Made by a program: the position numbers and the translations under genes
Shown here: in pieces, positions 8,993-20,218 of the stretch
Numbering within the stretch: the first letter of the stretch is position 1
How the letters are laid out: every line of letters starts with the position of its first letter
The notes under the pieces: generated by a model
What the model was told of the DNA's origin: nothing
What the model saw: the letters and a program-made list of their open reading frames with translations, nothing else
Database searches by the model: none
Assembly: GCA_013823855.1 (NCBI GenBank)
Contig: PNMW01000058.1
Coordinates: 62,001 to 126,000 of the forward strand
Reading direction: 5' to 3'
From: Lysobacteraceae bacterium
Lineage (GTDB): Bacteria > Pseudomonadota > Gammaproteobacteria > Nevskiales > Nevskiaceae
DNA: 64,000 nucleotides

Positions 8993-9538
8993 ATGCGCCT
9001 GAACCCGACGCTGCTGCGCCCCTCGCTGAGCCTGCTGCTTGCCGCCTCGATCGCTGCCGCCCTGCCGGCGGCGCATGCCGATGCCGCGCTGAACCTGGCC
9101 ACCAGCTCGTACACCGAAACCGCCGACGGCGCCTTGCTGCTGAACGCCGAGCCGGTGCGCCTGAGCCACGTGCCCACGCTGGTCGCCAGCGATTGCATCA
9201 AGGTCGAATCCGGCGGCCTCGCCCGGCAGCGCGACCGCACCCAGCTGGTCAACACCTGTGCGCACGCCGTCAAGCTGTCGTACTGCATCGCCAGCGACGG
9301 CAACGGCAACGGCGCGATGCGCTGCGACCGCATCGGCCGGCGCGGCTTCGAGGCCGCGACCATCGCCGCCGGGAAGCGCCTGACCGTGGCGACGACGGTG
9401 CCGGTCGACGCCGACATCCGCTGGGTCGCCTGCCGCGCTGGCGAGCATCACTACAGCACCTTGATCGACGATGGCACGCGCGGCGAATGCCTGGTCGCCG
9501 AAGGGCCGACCGCCATCGCCGCCGCCGATCCACGCTGA
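8993..9538 (+). CDS. secreted protein of unknown function
   Basis: A 181-residue exported protein I do not recognise. A ribosome binding site (GGAGAG) 6 nt upstream selects the ATG at 8993. Residues 1-30 form a classical signal peptide ending near AAHADA. The mature part has six cysteines in the C-terminal two thirds (SDCIKVES, NTCAHAV, SYCIAS, RCDRIG, VACRAG, GECLVA), suggesting a small disulfide-stabilised periplasmic or extracellular domain. It stands alone between qor and the convergent gene at 9593-10033. Confidence 0.8.
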   Translation: MRLNPTLLRPSLSLLLAASIAAALPAAHADAALNLATSSYTETADGALLLNAEPVRLSHVPTLVASDCIKVESGGLARQRDRTQLVNTCAHAVKLSYCIASDGNGNGAMRCDRIGRRGFEAATIAAGKRLTVATTVPVDADIRWVACRAGEHHYSTLIDDGTRGECLVAEGPTAIAAADPR

Positions 9539-9563
9539 GCGCGCCGTCGCGCTGAACTGCGGC

Positions 9564-9588
9564 CGCCGCAGGCGCAAGGCCTGCGGCG
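9564..9588. terminator. hairpin between convergent genes
   Basis: A perfect 10-bp stem (9564-9573 with 9579-9588) with loop GCAAG lies midway between the stops of the secreted-protein gene (9538) and the minus-strand gene (9593). Neither side has a T-tract, so termination in either direction is possible but not certain. The outer CTGAGC (9535-9540) and GCTCAG (9591-9596) also pair and hold both stop codons. Confidence 0.5.
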
Positions 9589-9592
9589 CCGC

Positions 9593-10033
9593 TCAGTGCT
9601 CGCGGGCCGGACGCCGCGCGAGGGTCAGCTCGTAAACCCCCTTGGCGACCAGCGGCTGTCCGCCGGCAGCGCAGCGATAGGGATCGAGATACTTGTTGCG
9701 CGCCGGGTCGAACACGAAGTTCAGGTCCAGCGCTTCGAGCAGCCTGACCAGGGTCGGGCCATCGGCCTTGCGGATCACCAGATAATCGACCTCGCCATGC
9801 GCCGCCGCGCGGAACATCAGGTCGATCGGCCTGCCGACGTCGCTGCCTTCGGCGAACACCCAGCCGGTATCGGCGTAGCGGCTCCAGCGCAGCGGTTCGG
9901 CGTACAGGTTGCGGATCGCCATCGCGACGATCTCGACCTTGCCGAGCGGGTCGAAATGCGGCGCGTCCCAGGTGTTGAACGGGCCGAATTCGGGCGAGGC
10001 GCGGTACAGCATCAGTTCTGCAGGTCGGGTCAT
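9593..10033 (-). CDS. conserved-looking protein of unknown function downstream of fumC
   Basis: A 146-residue soluble protein I do not recognise. No signal peptide or membrane segment is visible. Segments such as LMLYRASPEFGPFNTWDAPH and DYLVIRKADGPTLVRLLEAL look like a small alpha/beta fold. The start is 11 nt after the fumC stop, so the two genes are very likely co-transcribed. Composition and codon use match its neighbours. Confidence 0.75.
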   Translation of the reverse strand: MTRPAELMLYRASPEFGPFNTWDAPHFDPLGKVEIVAMAIRNLYAEPLRWSRYADTGWVFAEGSDVGRPIDLMFRAAAHGEVDYLVIRKADGPTLVRLLEALDLNFVFDPARNKYLDPYRCAAGGQPLVAKGVYELTLARRPAREH

Positions 10034-10044
10034 GTCGTCGATGT

Positions 10045-11445
10045 TCAGCCGCCGGTTCCGCCCGGCCCTTTGATACCGCCTTCGGTCAAGGCCGAAGGGT
10101 CCAGCAGCACGGCCAGTTCGGCCGCGCCCAAGGTCGTCTGTTCCAGCGCCACATCGAGCACCGCCCGGCGTTCGCGATAGGCCTGCTTGGCGATTGCCGC
10201 ACCTTTCTCGTAACCGATCACCGCGTTCAGTGCGGTGATCAGGATCGGGTTCTTCGCGAGCGCGGCCTTGATCGCGGCTTCATCGACCTCGAAGCCGGCG
10301 ATCGCCTGGTCGCCGAGCAGCCGCGCCGCATTGGCCAGCAGCGCGATCGCCTGCAGCAGCTCGTGGGCGATCAGCGGCAGCATCACGTTGAGCTGGAAGT
10401 TGCCGCTCTGGCCGGCCAGCGTGATCGTCGTGTCGGCGCCGATGACCTTGGCGCAGACCATCGCCACCGCCTCCGGAATCACCGGGTTGACCTTGCCCGG
10501 CATGATGCTCGAACCCGGCTGCAGCGCCGGCAGGCGGATCTCGCCCAGGCCCGCCAGCGGCCCGGAGTTCATCCAGCGCAGGTCGTTGGCGATCTTCATC
10601 AGGCTGACCGCCAGCGCCTTGAGCTGGCCGGACATTTCCACCGCCGCATCCTGGGCCGACATCGCGGCAAAGAAATCCGGCGCCGGCTTGAACGGCACGC
10701 CGCTGCGCTTCGCCAGCCGCTTCGCGAACTTCGCGGCGAACTTCGGATGGGCGTTGATGCCGGTGCCGACCGCAGTGCCGCCCTGCGCCAGCCGCTCCAG
10801 CCGTGGCAGGCTGGCCTTGATCCGGGCGCTGCCATCGCGGATCTGCGCTGCCCAGCCACCCAGCTCCTGATCGAAGCGCAGCGGCATCGCGTCCATCAGA
10901 TGGGTACGACCGGTCTTGGTGATGCCCTTCAGCGCCTTTGCCTTGCGGTCGATCTGCTTGGCCAGGCCTTTCAGCGCCGGCAGCAGCGCTTCCCGCAGTT
11001 CCAGCACGGCGGCGACGTGGATCGCGGTCGGGATCGTGTCGTTCGACGACTGGCCGAGGTTGACGTGATCGTTCGGGTGCACCGGCTGACCGGCTGCCAG
11101 GGTTGCCAGATGGGCGATCACCTCGTTGGCGTTCATGTTGCTGGAGGTGCCCGAGCCGGTCTGGAACACATCGACCGGAAACTGCGCATCGTGGCGGCCG
11201 CCGGCGACATCGAGGCTGGCGGCGACGATCGCCTGCGCCAGCGCGCCATCGAGCAGTTCCAGTTCGGCATTGACCTCGGCGGCGGTCGCCTTGATCAGGC
11301 CCAGCGCACGAATGAACGGCCGCGGCAGGGCGATGCCGGAGATCGGGAAGTTGTCGATCGCCCGCTGGGTCTGCGCGCCCCACAGGGCATCGGCCGGAAC
11401 GCGGACCTCGCCCATGCTGTCGCGTTCGATGCGCTGTCTGGTCAC
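10045..11445 (-). CDS. fumC: fumarate hydratase, class II
   Basis: A 466-residue iron-independent fumarase that converts fumarate and L-malate in the TCA cycle. Family landmarks are in order: GSGTSSNMNANEVIA, the NDHVNLGQSSNDTIPTAIH block, GRTHLMDAMPL, and the superfamily signature GSSIMPGKVNPVIPE. The length equals the normal class II enzyme. The start is a GTG (11445) giving MTRQRIERDSMGEV, which aligns with the usual N-terminus; the internal ATG at 11415 would remove conserved residues. Confidence 0.97.
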   Translation of the reverse strand: MTRQRIERDSMGEVRVPADALWGAQTQRAIDNFPISGIALPRPFIRALGLIKATAAEVNAELELLDGALAQAIVAASLDVAGGRHDAQFPVDVFQTGSGTSSNMNANEVIAHLATLAAGQPVHPNDHVNLGQSSNDTIPTAIHVAAVLELREALLPALKGLAKQIDRKAKALKGITKTGRTHLMDAMPLRFDQELGGWAAQIRDGSARIKASLPRLERLAQGGTAVGTGINAHPKFAAKFAKRLAKRSGVPFKPAPDFFAAMSAQDAAVEMSGQLKALAVSLMKIANDLRWMNSGPLAGLGEIRLPALQPGSSIMPGKVNPVIPEAVAMVCAKVIGADTTITLAGQSGNFQLNVMLPLIAHELLQAIALLANAARLLGDQAIAGFEVDEAAIKAALAKNPILITALNAVIGYEKGAAIAKQAYRERRAVLDVALEQTTLGAAELAVLLDPSALTEGGIKGPGGTGG

Positions 11446-11531
11446 GGCGGCTGCCTGGGTCCGGGAAGAATGCGGCGGACGGTACCGAATCGGGCTCGCG
11501 CATGCGAGCCGGGGGTGCCTCGGAAGCCCGG

Positions 11532-12287
11532 TCAGCCCGGCAGCTGCAGCGCGGTCCGGATCAGCACCGGGCCGGTCGGGCCATCGGTCGGCGAGCCGTA
11601 GGCCGGCTCGCGGGTGATCACCAGCCGGCTGGAGGCGCTCAGCGCCAGATGGCGCGGCAGGCTGCGCTGCCAGCTGCCTTCACGCGGCAGCAGGCCGATC
11701 GAGATCATCTCGCCGTCGCCCTCGCCGACCCACCACAGCTCGTAGTCCTCGTCGGCGTCGAGCATCGGATAGCCGACCGAGCGGACGCGAAGCATGCGTT
11801 CTTCCGGAATCAGGCTGATCTCCCAGCGCACCGCGGTTTCCTTCGGCAGTTCCAGCCAGGCGGCGTAGCCGGCATCGCGGACGTGGGCGGCGAACGGCAG
11901 CTCCGGCAATGGCCGGGCGAGGTCATCGCCGCCCGCCGATGGCTGCCGGAACAGCAGCACCGTCAGCAGCAGCGCCGCAGCGCTGGCGAGACCGGTGGCC
12001 GCCTGCCAGATGCGCAGCGCGCGACGGCTGACCCGGGCCTCGCGGCGCGCCGGCCGCTGCAGGCGATCCAGTTCGCGACTGATCCGCGTCCAGACCTCCG
12101 GAGGCGGCTCGACCGTGGCAGCAGGCGCCAGACAGTCCAGCGACTGATGCCAGACCTGCACCTCGGCCTGCAGCGCCGGATCCGCTGCCGCCTCGCGCTC
12201 GAAGCGGCGGCGCGCAGCCGCGCCGAGATTGCCGAGCACGTACTCGGCAGCAAGCGCCTGGCGCAACAGGGGGGAACGCAGCTTCAT
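11532..12287 (-). CDS. anti-sigma factor, RskA-like
   Basis: A 251-residue membrane-anchored anti-sigma factor. The N-terminal domain (residues 1-90) faces the cytoplasm and should bind the sigma factor encoded just upstream. One transmembrane helix (ALRIWQAATGLASAAALLLT, about 95-117) leads into a periplasmic RskA-type C-terminal domain with the DADEDYELWWVGEGDG stretch. It lacks the zinc-binding HxxxCxxC motif of ZAS anti-sigmas. The ATG at 12287 (MKLRSPLLRQ) is preferred; an in-frame ATG at 12326 would add 13 residues. Loss of the periplasmic domain by regulated proteolysis is the usual way such factors release sigma. Confidence 0.88.
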   Translation of the reverse strand: MKLRSPLLRQALAAEYVLGNLGAAARRRFEREAAADPALQAEVQVWHQSLDCLAPAATVEPPPEVWTRISRELDRLQRPARREARVSRRALRIWQAATGLASAAALLLTVLLFRQPSAGGDDLARPLPELPFAAHVRDAGYAAWLELPKETAVRWEISLIPEERMLRVRSVGYPMLDADEDYELWWVGEGDGEMISIGLLPREGSWQRSLPRHLALSASSRLVITREPAYGSPTDGPTGPVLIRTALQLPG

Positions 12288-12390
12288 GATGAACGCTAGA
12301 TCCTCGGCAGCATTGTCTTCAAGCACTTACGCCGCCGGATGCCGGCCGGATACGACGAACGGTCGTTCGCCGGAAAGAATTCTCGCAGGC

Positions 12391-12969
12391 TCAACCGCGG
12401 ATGCCGATCACGCCGCGCAACCGCGCCAGGCCACGGCGGATCCGGGCTTTCACGGTGCCGAGCGGGATTTTCATGATCACGGCCAGTTCCTCGTGCGTGT
12501 AGCCGTCGAAATAGGCGAGTTCCAGCGCCCGGCGCTGGGCGGCGTCCATATGCTTCATGCAGCGCTGCAGGCGTTCCAGCGCCTGGTCTTCCTCGGCCCG
12601 GTCGCCCGGGCTGGCGCACTCGTCGATGAAGGCACGGCTCGGCAGCCGCGATTCGCGGTCGTCGCGCTCGGCGTCCGGCAGGGATTCCTCGGGATGACCG
12701 GCGCGCAGCAGGTCGAGCGCGCGATGGCGGGCGACGCTGGTCATCCAGGTCAGCGCGGTGCTCCGTTCGCGGTCGAAGCTCGCCGCCTTCAGCCAGATCC
12801 GCACATAGCTGTCCTGCAGCGCCTCCTCGGCCAGCTCGCGGCGGATCAGCACCCGAAGCAGCACGGCGAACAGGCGGCCGCTGGTTGCCGCGTACAGCTT
12901 CGCGAAGGCCTCGCGGTCACCGGCTGCGACGGCGGTCAGCCAGTCATCAAGCTGCTGGGCGGGAGGCAT
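12391..12969 (-). CDS. ECF-type RNA polymerase sigma factor
   Basis: A 192-residue extracytoplasmic-function sigma factor. Sigma2 is at about residues 10-85 (YVRIWLKAASFD, TALTWMTSVARHRALDLLR). Sigma4 is at about 130-185, with the helix-turn-helix ELAYFDGYTHEELAVIMKIP followed by LGTVKARIRRGLARLR. The start ATG at 12969 matches the family N-terminus. The frame is open further upstream, but that part is not sigma-like. The RskA-type anti-sigma gene follows on the same strand, and purB diverges. Confidence 0.93.
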   Translation of the reverse strand: MPPAQQLDDWLTAVAAGDREAFAKLYAATSGRLFAVLLRVLIRRELAEEALQDSYVRIWLKAASFDRERSTALTWMTSVARHRALDLLRAGHPEESLPDAERDDRESRLPSRAFIDECASPGDRAEEDQALERLQRCMKHMDAAQRRALELAYFDGYTHEELAVIMKIPLGTVKARIRRGLARLRGVIGIRG

Positions 12970-15138
<2,169 letters not shown>

Positions 15139-15141
<3 letters not shown>

Positions 15142-15159
15142 GCCGGACCGCCCGGCTCA
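15139..15159. terminator. palindrome holding both stop codons of a convergent gene pair
   Basis: TGAGCCGG (15139-15146) pairs perfectly with CCGGCTCA (15152-15159) around ACCGC. The left arm begins with the stop of the purB-coupled gene; the right arm ends with the complement of the thioesterase stop. It could act as a bidirectional terminator without a T-tract. Confidence 0.45.
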
Positions 15160-15606
15160 CATCTCCGGCGCGATGACCTCGCGGGCGATGATCGCGGCGC
15201 GGACGTGGTCCGGCACCGGCGCCGCCTTCTGGCTGGCGTAATCGAACCAGACCAGGGTGCCGCGCGCGGCCAGCACCAGCTGTTCGCCGAGGAACACGCC
15301 GTTCAGCAGGCCCAGGCTGCTGCGGCCGATCTTGGTGATCCGGGTGCCGACGACCAGCTGCGCCGGATAGCGCACCTGACTGATGAAATCGGCGCCGATC
15401 GACGCCAGGATCACGCTGCCGGCGTCGCGCCGCGCGCCGTCGACGGCACCGAGCGTCTCCAGGTAGTCGATGCGGCCGGATTCGACATAGGTGAAGTACT
15501 TGGCGTTGTTGACGTGCCCGAACATGTCGACGTCGCCCCAGCGGACACTGAGCGCGATGCGATGGGCGAAGTCGGCAAGGCGGATGGTCTTGTTGTCGGT
15601 GCTCAT
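15157..15606 (-). CDS. acyl-CoA thioesterase, hotdog fold (4HBT)
   Basis: A 149-residue hotdog-fold thioesterase of the YbgC/4-hydroxybenzoyl-CoA thioesterase group, hydrolysing an acyl-CoA of unknown chain. The active-site region RWGDVDMFGHVNNAKYFTYV has the conserved Asp and HVNN. The start ATG at 15606 overlaps the stop of the DUF1289 gene (ATGA), so the two are translationally coupled. It is the last gene of a seven-gene minus-strand run. Confidence 0.92.
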   Translation of the reverse strand: MSTDNKTIRLADFAHRIALSVRWGDVDMFGHVNNAKYFTYVESGRIDYLETLGAVDGARRDAGSVILASIGADFISQVRYPAQLVVGTRITKIGRSSLGLLNGVFLGEQLVLAARGTLVWFDYASQKAAPVPDHVRAAIIAREVIAPEM

Positions 15607-15791
15607 GAGGTTCCGGGCGGTGGGGAAGCCAGGTCGGCGCGGCGCTGGGCCGCACGCTCGACGACGAGTTGCTTGCGGCTGTCGCTGGCCTGCGACCACT
15701 CGGCGATCTCCGCCAGCGTCCGCCCGCAGCCGGTACAGACCGACTGCGGGTTCAGCGCGCAGATGCCGACGCAGGGCGACTCGACGGTCAC
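15603..15791 (-). CDS. DUF1289 small cysteine-rich protein
   Basis: A 62-residue protein of the DUF1289 family. The four-cysteine pattern SPCVGICALNPQSVCTGCGR fits an Fe-S or zinc site; DUF1289 proteins are proposed to bind a metal cluster. The start is GTG at 15791, overlapping the OmpA-like gene stop by 4 nt, and its own stop overlaps the thioesterase start. Such small genes are easily missed; here the overlaps on both sides support it. Confidence 0.92.
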   Translation of the reverse strand: MTVESPCVGICALNPQSVCTGCGRTLAEIAEWSQASDSRKQLVVERAAQRRADLASPPPGTS

Positions 15792-17026
15792 GGTGCCGCC
15801 GGCGCCGGGGTCAGCTGCAGCTTGAAATCGACCCGGCGGTTGATCGCCCGGTTGGCGTCGCTGTCGTTGGCGACCAGCGGCCGGGCTTCGCCGTAACCAC
15901 GCGTCGTCAGCCGGGCGCCGTCGATGCCGCGGCCGATCAGATACTGGCGCACGGCTTCGGCGCGCAGCTGCGACAGCTTCAGGTTGTAAGCCTCCGAGGC
16001 CGTGTCATCGGTATGGCCGCCGATTTCCAGGCTGACATTGTCCTGCCCGTTCAACGAGGCCGCGATGCCGTTCAGCACCTCGGTGGCGACCCCGGTCAGC
16101 ACCGCCGAACCGGATTCGAAGCTCACCGCCTGCAGGCTCAGCGTCTGCTCGATGGCACAGCCCCTGGCATCGATCTTGAGCCCCACGGCAGTCGCCGGAC
16201 AGGCATCGTCAGGGTCGGCGATCCCGTCGCTGTCGGCGTCGCCACCGGTCACCAGGCTGCAGCCGCGGGCATCGACGCGATCGCCGTCCGGCGTCGCCGG
16301 GCAGGCGTCGCTGTCATCGACGACGCCGTCGCGATCGGCATCGTTCAGGCAGTCGCGGCGGCCGGTGACCGGATCGACGACCGACAGCGCGCACTCGCGG
16401 CTCGGTGGCAGCGCCGTCGAGCGTCCGGGATTCCACACCAGCGGAATGTTCAGGCCGATCTGGAAGTGCACATCGGCCAGGAAATCCTTGTTGGCCGGCT
16501 CGGACTCGCGATCGTTGTACTGGACCAGGCCCTTGACCTCGGTGCGCAGCCCCCAGCCCCAGTCCCAGCTGCCGAGGCGCAGCGGAAACAGCAGGCCGGC
16601 ACCGAGATTGAGCGCCGGGTGCAGGTGCTTGTCGCCCCGCACGTCTTCGAGCACGCCGCCGATCGAGCCGAGCAGATACGGCTTCACGTCCGGCAGCAGG
16701 GCCGGCTGGAAGCGCTGCAGGCCGAAGTCGCGGACGTAGTCGAGCGAGAACACGCTCTTGTAGTCGGCGCGACCGTCGATGTCGCGATCGCGCTTCAGGT
16801 TCAGGAACGACAGTTCCAGCGCGTTGTGCTCGCCCAGCGCACGGCCCAGCGTGACCTGGAAGCCGCGGCCGTTGTCGGCATCGCGGGCGCCATCGGCCAG
16901 TTCGTAGTTGGCGAAGCCGGCGAAGTAGTAGCCGCGGTGGTCATCGGCGGACAGCGCCATCGCCGCAGGCGCGGCGAGGAGGGTCGCCAGCAGCAGGGCG
17001 CGGGGCATCGGGAATCGGCTTGTCAT
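15788..17026 (-). CDS. OmpA-family outer-membrane protein with thrombospondin type 3 repeats
   Basis: A 412-residue outer-membrane protein. It has a signal peptide (1-25, ending near AMALSA), an eight-stranded OmpA-like barrel (about 30-205), two calcium-binding TSP3-type repeats (DADRDGVVDDSDACP and DADSDGIADPDDACP, about 225-290), and a C-terminal OmpA peptidoglycan-binding domain (about 300-405) with GGHTDDTASEAYNLKLSQLR and NRRVDF. It tethers the outer membrane to the cell wall. It follows pyrD by 27 nt and overlaps the DUF1289 gene. Confidence 0.93.
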   Translation of the reverse strand: MTSRFPMPRALLLATLLAAPAAMALSADDHRGYYFAGFANYELADGARDADNGRGFQVTLGRALGEHNALELSFLNLKRDRDIDGRADYKSVFSLDYVRDFGLQRFQPALLPDVKPYLLGSIGGVLEDVRGDKHLHPALNLGAGLLFPLRLGSWDWGWGLRTEVKGLVQYNDRESEPANKDFLADVHFQIGLNIPLVWNPGRSTALPPSRECALSVVDPVTGRRDCLNDADRDGVVDDSDACPATPDGDRVDARGCSLVTGGDADSDGIADPDDACPATAVGLKIDARGCAIEQTLSLQAVSFESGSAVLTGVATEVLNGIAASLNGQDNVSLEIGGHTDDTASEAYNLKLSQLRAEAVRQYLIGRGIDGARLTTRGYGEARPLVANDSDANRAINRRVDFKLQLTPAPAAP

Positions 17027-17053
17027 GAATCTCGGGGGCTTGAAATGGGGAAA

Positions 17054-18109
17054 TCAGGAAGCGACATCGGCGACGCCGCGCGGCAGCGCCGACACCGCGC
17101 CACGCAGTGCGCGGGCACATTCGCCGACCAGCGCCGGACCGCGATAGATCAGGCCGGTGTAGATCTGCACCAGGTCGGCACCGGCCGCGCGCTTGGCTGT
17201 GGCATCGGCGCCCGACAGGATGCCGCCGACGCCGATCAGCGGGAAATCCGGGCCGACCCGTTCGCGCAGCTTGGCGAGGATGGCGTTCGAGGCATTCAGC
17301 AGCGGTGCGCCGGACAGGCCGCCGGTCTCGTGGGCGTGCGGCAGGCCGGCGACGGCCTCGCGCGACACCGTGGTGTTGGTGGCGATCAGGCCGTCGATGC
17401 CGTGCTTGCGGGCGGCATCGGCGATGCTGGTCAGGCCTTCGTCGTCGATGTCCGGAGCGATCTTGACCAGGAGCGGCCGGCGCGCGCCGTAGCGGGCGGT
17501 CAGCGTTTCACGGGCGTCGGCGAGCGAGGCGAGCAGCGAGTCGAAACGGCCGGCCTGCTGCAGGTCGCGCAGGTTCTTGGTGTTCGGCGAGGAGATGTTG
17601 ACGGTGATGTAGTCGGCCACCGCATAGACCTTGTGCAGGCAGGCCAGGTAGTCGAGTTCCGCCTGCTCCATCGGCGTGTCGGCGTTCTTGCCGATGTTGA
17701 TGCCGAGCACCGCGCGGCGGCGCACGCAGGCGGCGCGCTTGACCAGCGCATCGACGCCCTGGTTGTTGAAGCCGAGCCGGTTGATCAGCGCCCGCTCCGA
17801 CGGAATGCGGAACATCCGCGGCCGGTCGTTGCCGCGCTGCGGCCGCGGCGTCACGGTGCCGACCTCGATGAAGCCGAAGCCCATGCGGTCGAAGGCCTCG
17901 ATCGCCTCGCCGTTCTTGTCGAGCCCGGCCGCCAGCCCGACCCGATTGCGGAACTGCAGGCCCATCAGCCGCACTGGATCGTCGGCCGGCCGGCCGGCAA
18001 ACAGGCCGCCGGACGCCGGATGGCGCGACAGCCAGGCCATGGTCAGCTCATGGGAACGCTCGGCATCGAGCGTGAACAGCGCATTGCGCGCCAGTCGGTA
18101 ACCTTTCAT
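17054..18109 (-). CDS. pyrD: dihydroorotate dehydrogenase (quinone), class 2
   Basis: A 351-residue membrane-associated FMN enzyme of pyrimidine synthesis that passes electrons from dihydroorotate to quinone. Class 2 markers are the N-terminal membrane-binding helices (LFTLDAERSHELTMAWLSRH), VGLAAGLDKNGEAIEAFDRMGFGFIE-type core, the VNISSPNTKNLRDL active-site segment with catalytic Ser, LVKIAPDIDDEG, and GVGGILSGADA. Length and start agree with the family. It sits 36 nt after the ABC1 kinase gene. Confidence 0.97.
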   Translation of the reverse strand: MKGYRLARNALFTLDAERSHELTMAWLSRHPASGGLFAGRPADDPVRLMGLQFRNRVGLAAGLDKNGEAIEAFDRMGFGFIEVGTVTPRPQRGNDRPRMFRIPSERALINRLGFNNQGVDALVKRAACVRRRAVLGINIGKNADTPMEQAELDYLACLHKVYAVADYITVNISSPNTKNLRDLQQAGRFDSLLASLADARETLTARYGARRPLLVKIAPDIDDEGLTSIADAARKHGIDGLIATNTTVSREAVAGLPHAHETGGLSGAPLLNASNAILAKLRERVGPDFPLIGVGGILSGADATAKRAAGADLVQIYTGLIYRGPALVGECARALRGAVSALPRGVADVAS

Positions 18110-18145
18110 CGGAACTCGTTCAACTCGGCGATACGGAAAATCGGG

Positions 18146-20218
18146 TCAGACACTGGCCGGCAGCACGCCGGGCGGCGGGCCGGCCCGTTGCGGCAGCGCC
18201 TTCATCATCGGCACCGGTACGGCGGGCGGCTTGCGATCGCGGCGGGCGAAACGGTCCTGCAGGCCGCGCAGCTCGTGGCCGAGGTAATCGCGGCCCAGGG
18301 TCAGCGGCAGGCGCGCCATCATCCTGGCCAGGTCGCCGAACAGCGTCGCCCGGCTGTCGCCCTCGTACAGCGAGCCGTAGCTGCCGGCCAGCGCCATCAG
18401 CGAGCGCGACAGGTGCAGGTAGTCGCGCTGCAGGACGAGCCCCGCCTGCTGGGTGTTGGCCATCAGCTGCAGCACGGTCTGGCCGCGCCGATGCAGGCCG
18501 GCGACGCCGCCGCGGCGGAGTTCGCGGATGAAGCTGCGCCGGGTCAGCGGCGCGACATCCTTCTTGCGCAGCGTCTCGTCGAGCAGCTGGCGGATCAGCT
18601 CACGGCGACCGGCGTTCTCTTCCGGGTGCGTGGAGATGCGGATCAGCGCATCGGTCAGCAGGTCGGTATCGGCGAGGATGCAGCCGGCAAGATAGTCCCA
18701 GACCGGCCGCCACTTGCCGTTCAGATCGACGACGTTGCCCCAGTCGATCAGGTTCAGGCGCCCCTGGGCGTCGATCATCACGTTGCCCGGATGCAGGTCG
18801 CCGTGGATCTCGCGGTAGGCAAAGGCGTGAAAGAGCACCGTGGCACTGAGCTGCTCGACGACCTTGTTCTGGAATTGCCGGCGCTCGCGGCGCGGCAGCC
18901 GGGCCAGCGCCTTGCTCAGGCTGACCGCGTCGCCGAGGAATTCCATTTCCAGGATCCGTCGCGAGGCGCCGTACAGCTCCGGCACCCGGAACAGGTGGCC
19001 GCGCAGGCTGCGCTGGTAGAAACGCTGGTGGTTGGCCGCTTCGGCCTCGAAGTCCAGCTCCTCGACGAAACCGGCAACGAATTCATCGACCTGCTCCTGC
19101 ATCGCGCGCAGGAACGGTGCGAGACGCGAATGTGGCGCCCAGTACTGGGTCGACATGATCGCCAGGCCGAGCACCAGCTTGCCGATCTCGAACTCGCGGT
19201 CGATGTTGTGGCGGCCGACCTTGATGATCACCGGCCTCAGGATTTCGCGGTTGTTCTCGTAGAACGGCTTCTTGGCGAGGTAGACCGAGCCGATCGAGCC
19301 GGACTTCAGCGGCTTGTCGGCCTCGAAGCCGAGATAGAACTTCTCCGGCGGCTTGCCGTAGCACTCGACGAACGCGGCGCGCACTTCGTTGGCGGTCATC
19401 GGCGCCACGTCCTCGTGGAAGACGCTGAGTTCGCGGGCGATTTCCTCGGGCAGGAAATCGGCATTGGCGGCCGCGACCTGGGCCATCTTGACGAAGAACG
19501 GACCGAACTCGTTGACCATCTGGGCGATGATCCTCGCCTGCGCCTTGTAGTCCTTCGGATCGGCAGCGAAGAACGGCTTGATGTAGCGCAGCGCCCGGAT
19601 CTGGCGCCGGACGATGCCGGCATCGGTCTTGATCTGGGCGGCGCGCTTGAGCAGTTCGTTCAGCTGCCACTGGTTGAAGCGCCGTCCCGCCTTCAGCAGG
19701 TTGACGATCTCCAGCAGCAGCGGCTCGTAGCTGCGCACCACCAGCCGGACCATGTCCAGGGTCATCTCGCCGAGGCCCTTGAGTTCCGGGGCGGCGAACA
19801 GCTCGTTGAAGAAGTTCCAGAACTCGTTGACCAGCGCTTCCGGCACCGGCATCGGGCTGCGCGCCACGGCCTGCTCGACGACGAAGCGGATCAGGTCCTC
19901 GGTCGATTGCTCGTCCGGAATCAGCTTGCGGCGCCGCAGCGCCTGGGTCAGGCGGCCGGTGTGCTTGAGCAGCGGATGCCGGTACAGCGCCGCGAACAGC
20001 GTGTCGATCGCCTGTTCGAGGTCGTCGCGCGAGCTGTCCTGCTCGTCGGCGATCAGCGCCAGCAGCGGCACCAGGCCGCGGGTCAGGCGGACGGTGGACA
20101 CGCCGAGGGTCGCGATCTCTCGGACCATGCCGCGCACCTTCGCCGTGGTCCCTTCGACGGGCAGCGTCGCCGCTTCAGCCGGTGACGGAACCGGAACCTG
20201 CGGCGGCGGCTCGCTCAC
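18146..20218 (-). CDS. atypical ABC1/AarF (UbiB-like) kinase-fold protein
   Basis: A 690-residue protein with an ABC1/UbiB atypical kinase domain (about residues 230-520), a long helical N-terminal region and a C-terminal tail. The GTG start at 20218 overlaps the ribA stop (GTGA). The catalytic loop HGDLHPGN (from His472) and the metal-binding DWG (Asp492) are intact. Two ABC1 hallmarks are changed: KxGQ is KMAQ (244-247), and the alanine-rich loop (normally AAASxGQV) is SGSIGSVY (306-313), closer to the glycine loop of ordinary kinases. UbiB proteins support ubiquinone synthesis or lipid transport. The variant may be a distinct, possibly phosphotransfer-active clade; that is inference. Confidence 0.88.
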   Translation of the reverse strand: MSEPPPQVPVPSPAEAATLPVEGTTAKVRGMVREIATLGVSTVRLTRGLVPLLALIADEQDSSRDDLEQAIDTLFAALYRHPLLKHTGRLTQALRRRKLIPDEQSTEDLIRFVVEQAVARSPMPVPEALVNEFWNFFNELFAAPELKGLGEMTLDMVRLVVRSYEPLLLEIVNLLKAGRRFNQWQLNELLKRAAQIKTDAGIVRRQIRALRYIKPFFAADPKDYKAQARIIAQMVNEFGPFFVKMAQVAAANADFLPEEIARELSVFHEDVAPMTANEVRAAFVECYGKPPEKFYLGFEADKPLKSGSIGSVYLAKKPFYENNREILRPVIIKVGRHNIDREFEIGKLVLGLAIMSTQYWAPHSRLAPFLRAMQEQVDEFVAGFVEELDFEAEAANHQRFYQRSLRGHLFRVPELYGASRRILEMEFLGDAVSLSKALARLPRRERRQFQNKVVEQLSATVLFHAFAYREIHGDLHPGNVMIDAQGRLNLIDWGNVVDLNGKWRPVWDYLAGCILADTDLLTDALIRISTHPEENAGRRELIRQLLDETLRKKDVAPLTRRSFIRELRRGGVAGLHRRGQTVLQLMANTQQAGLVLQRDYLHLSRSLMALAGSYGSLYEGDSRATLFGDLARMMARLPLTLGRDYLGHELRGLQDRFARRDRKPPAVPVPMMKALPQRAGPPPGVLPASV

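Noticed and set aside
15491-20185. 1564-codon open frame on the plus strand opposite the ribA-pyrD-ompA run
   Set aside because: It is antisense to well-supported genes and its product is Arg/Gln/Val/Ala-rich without known domains; such frames are common in very GC-rich DNA.
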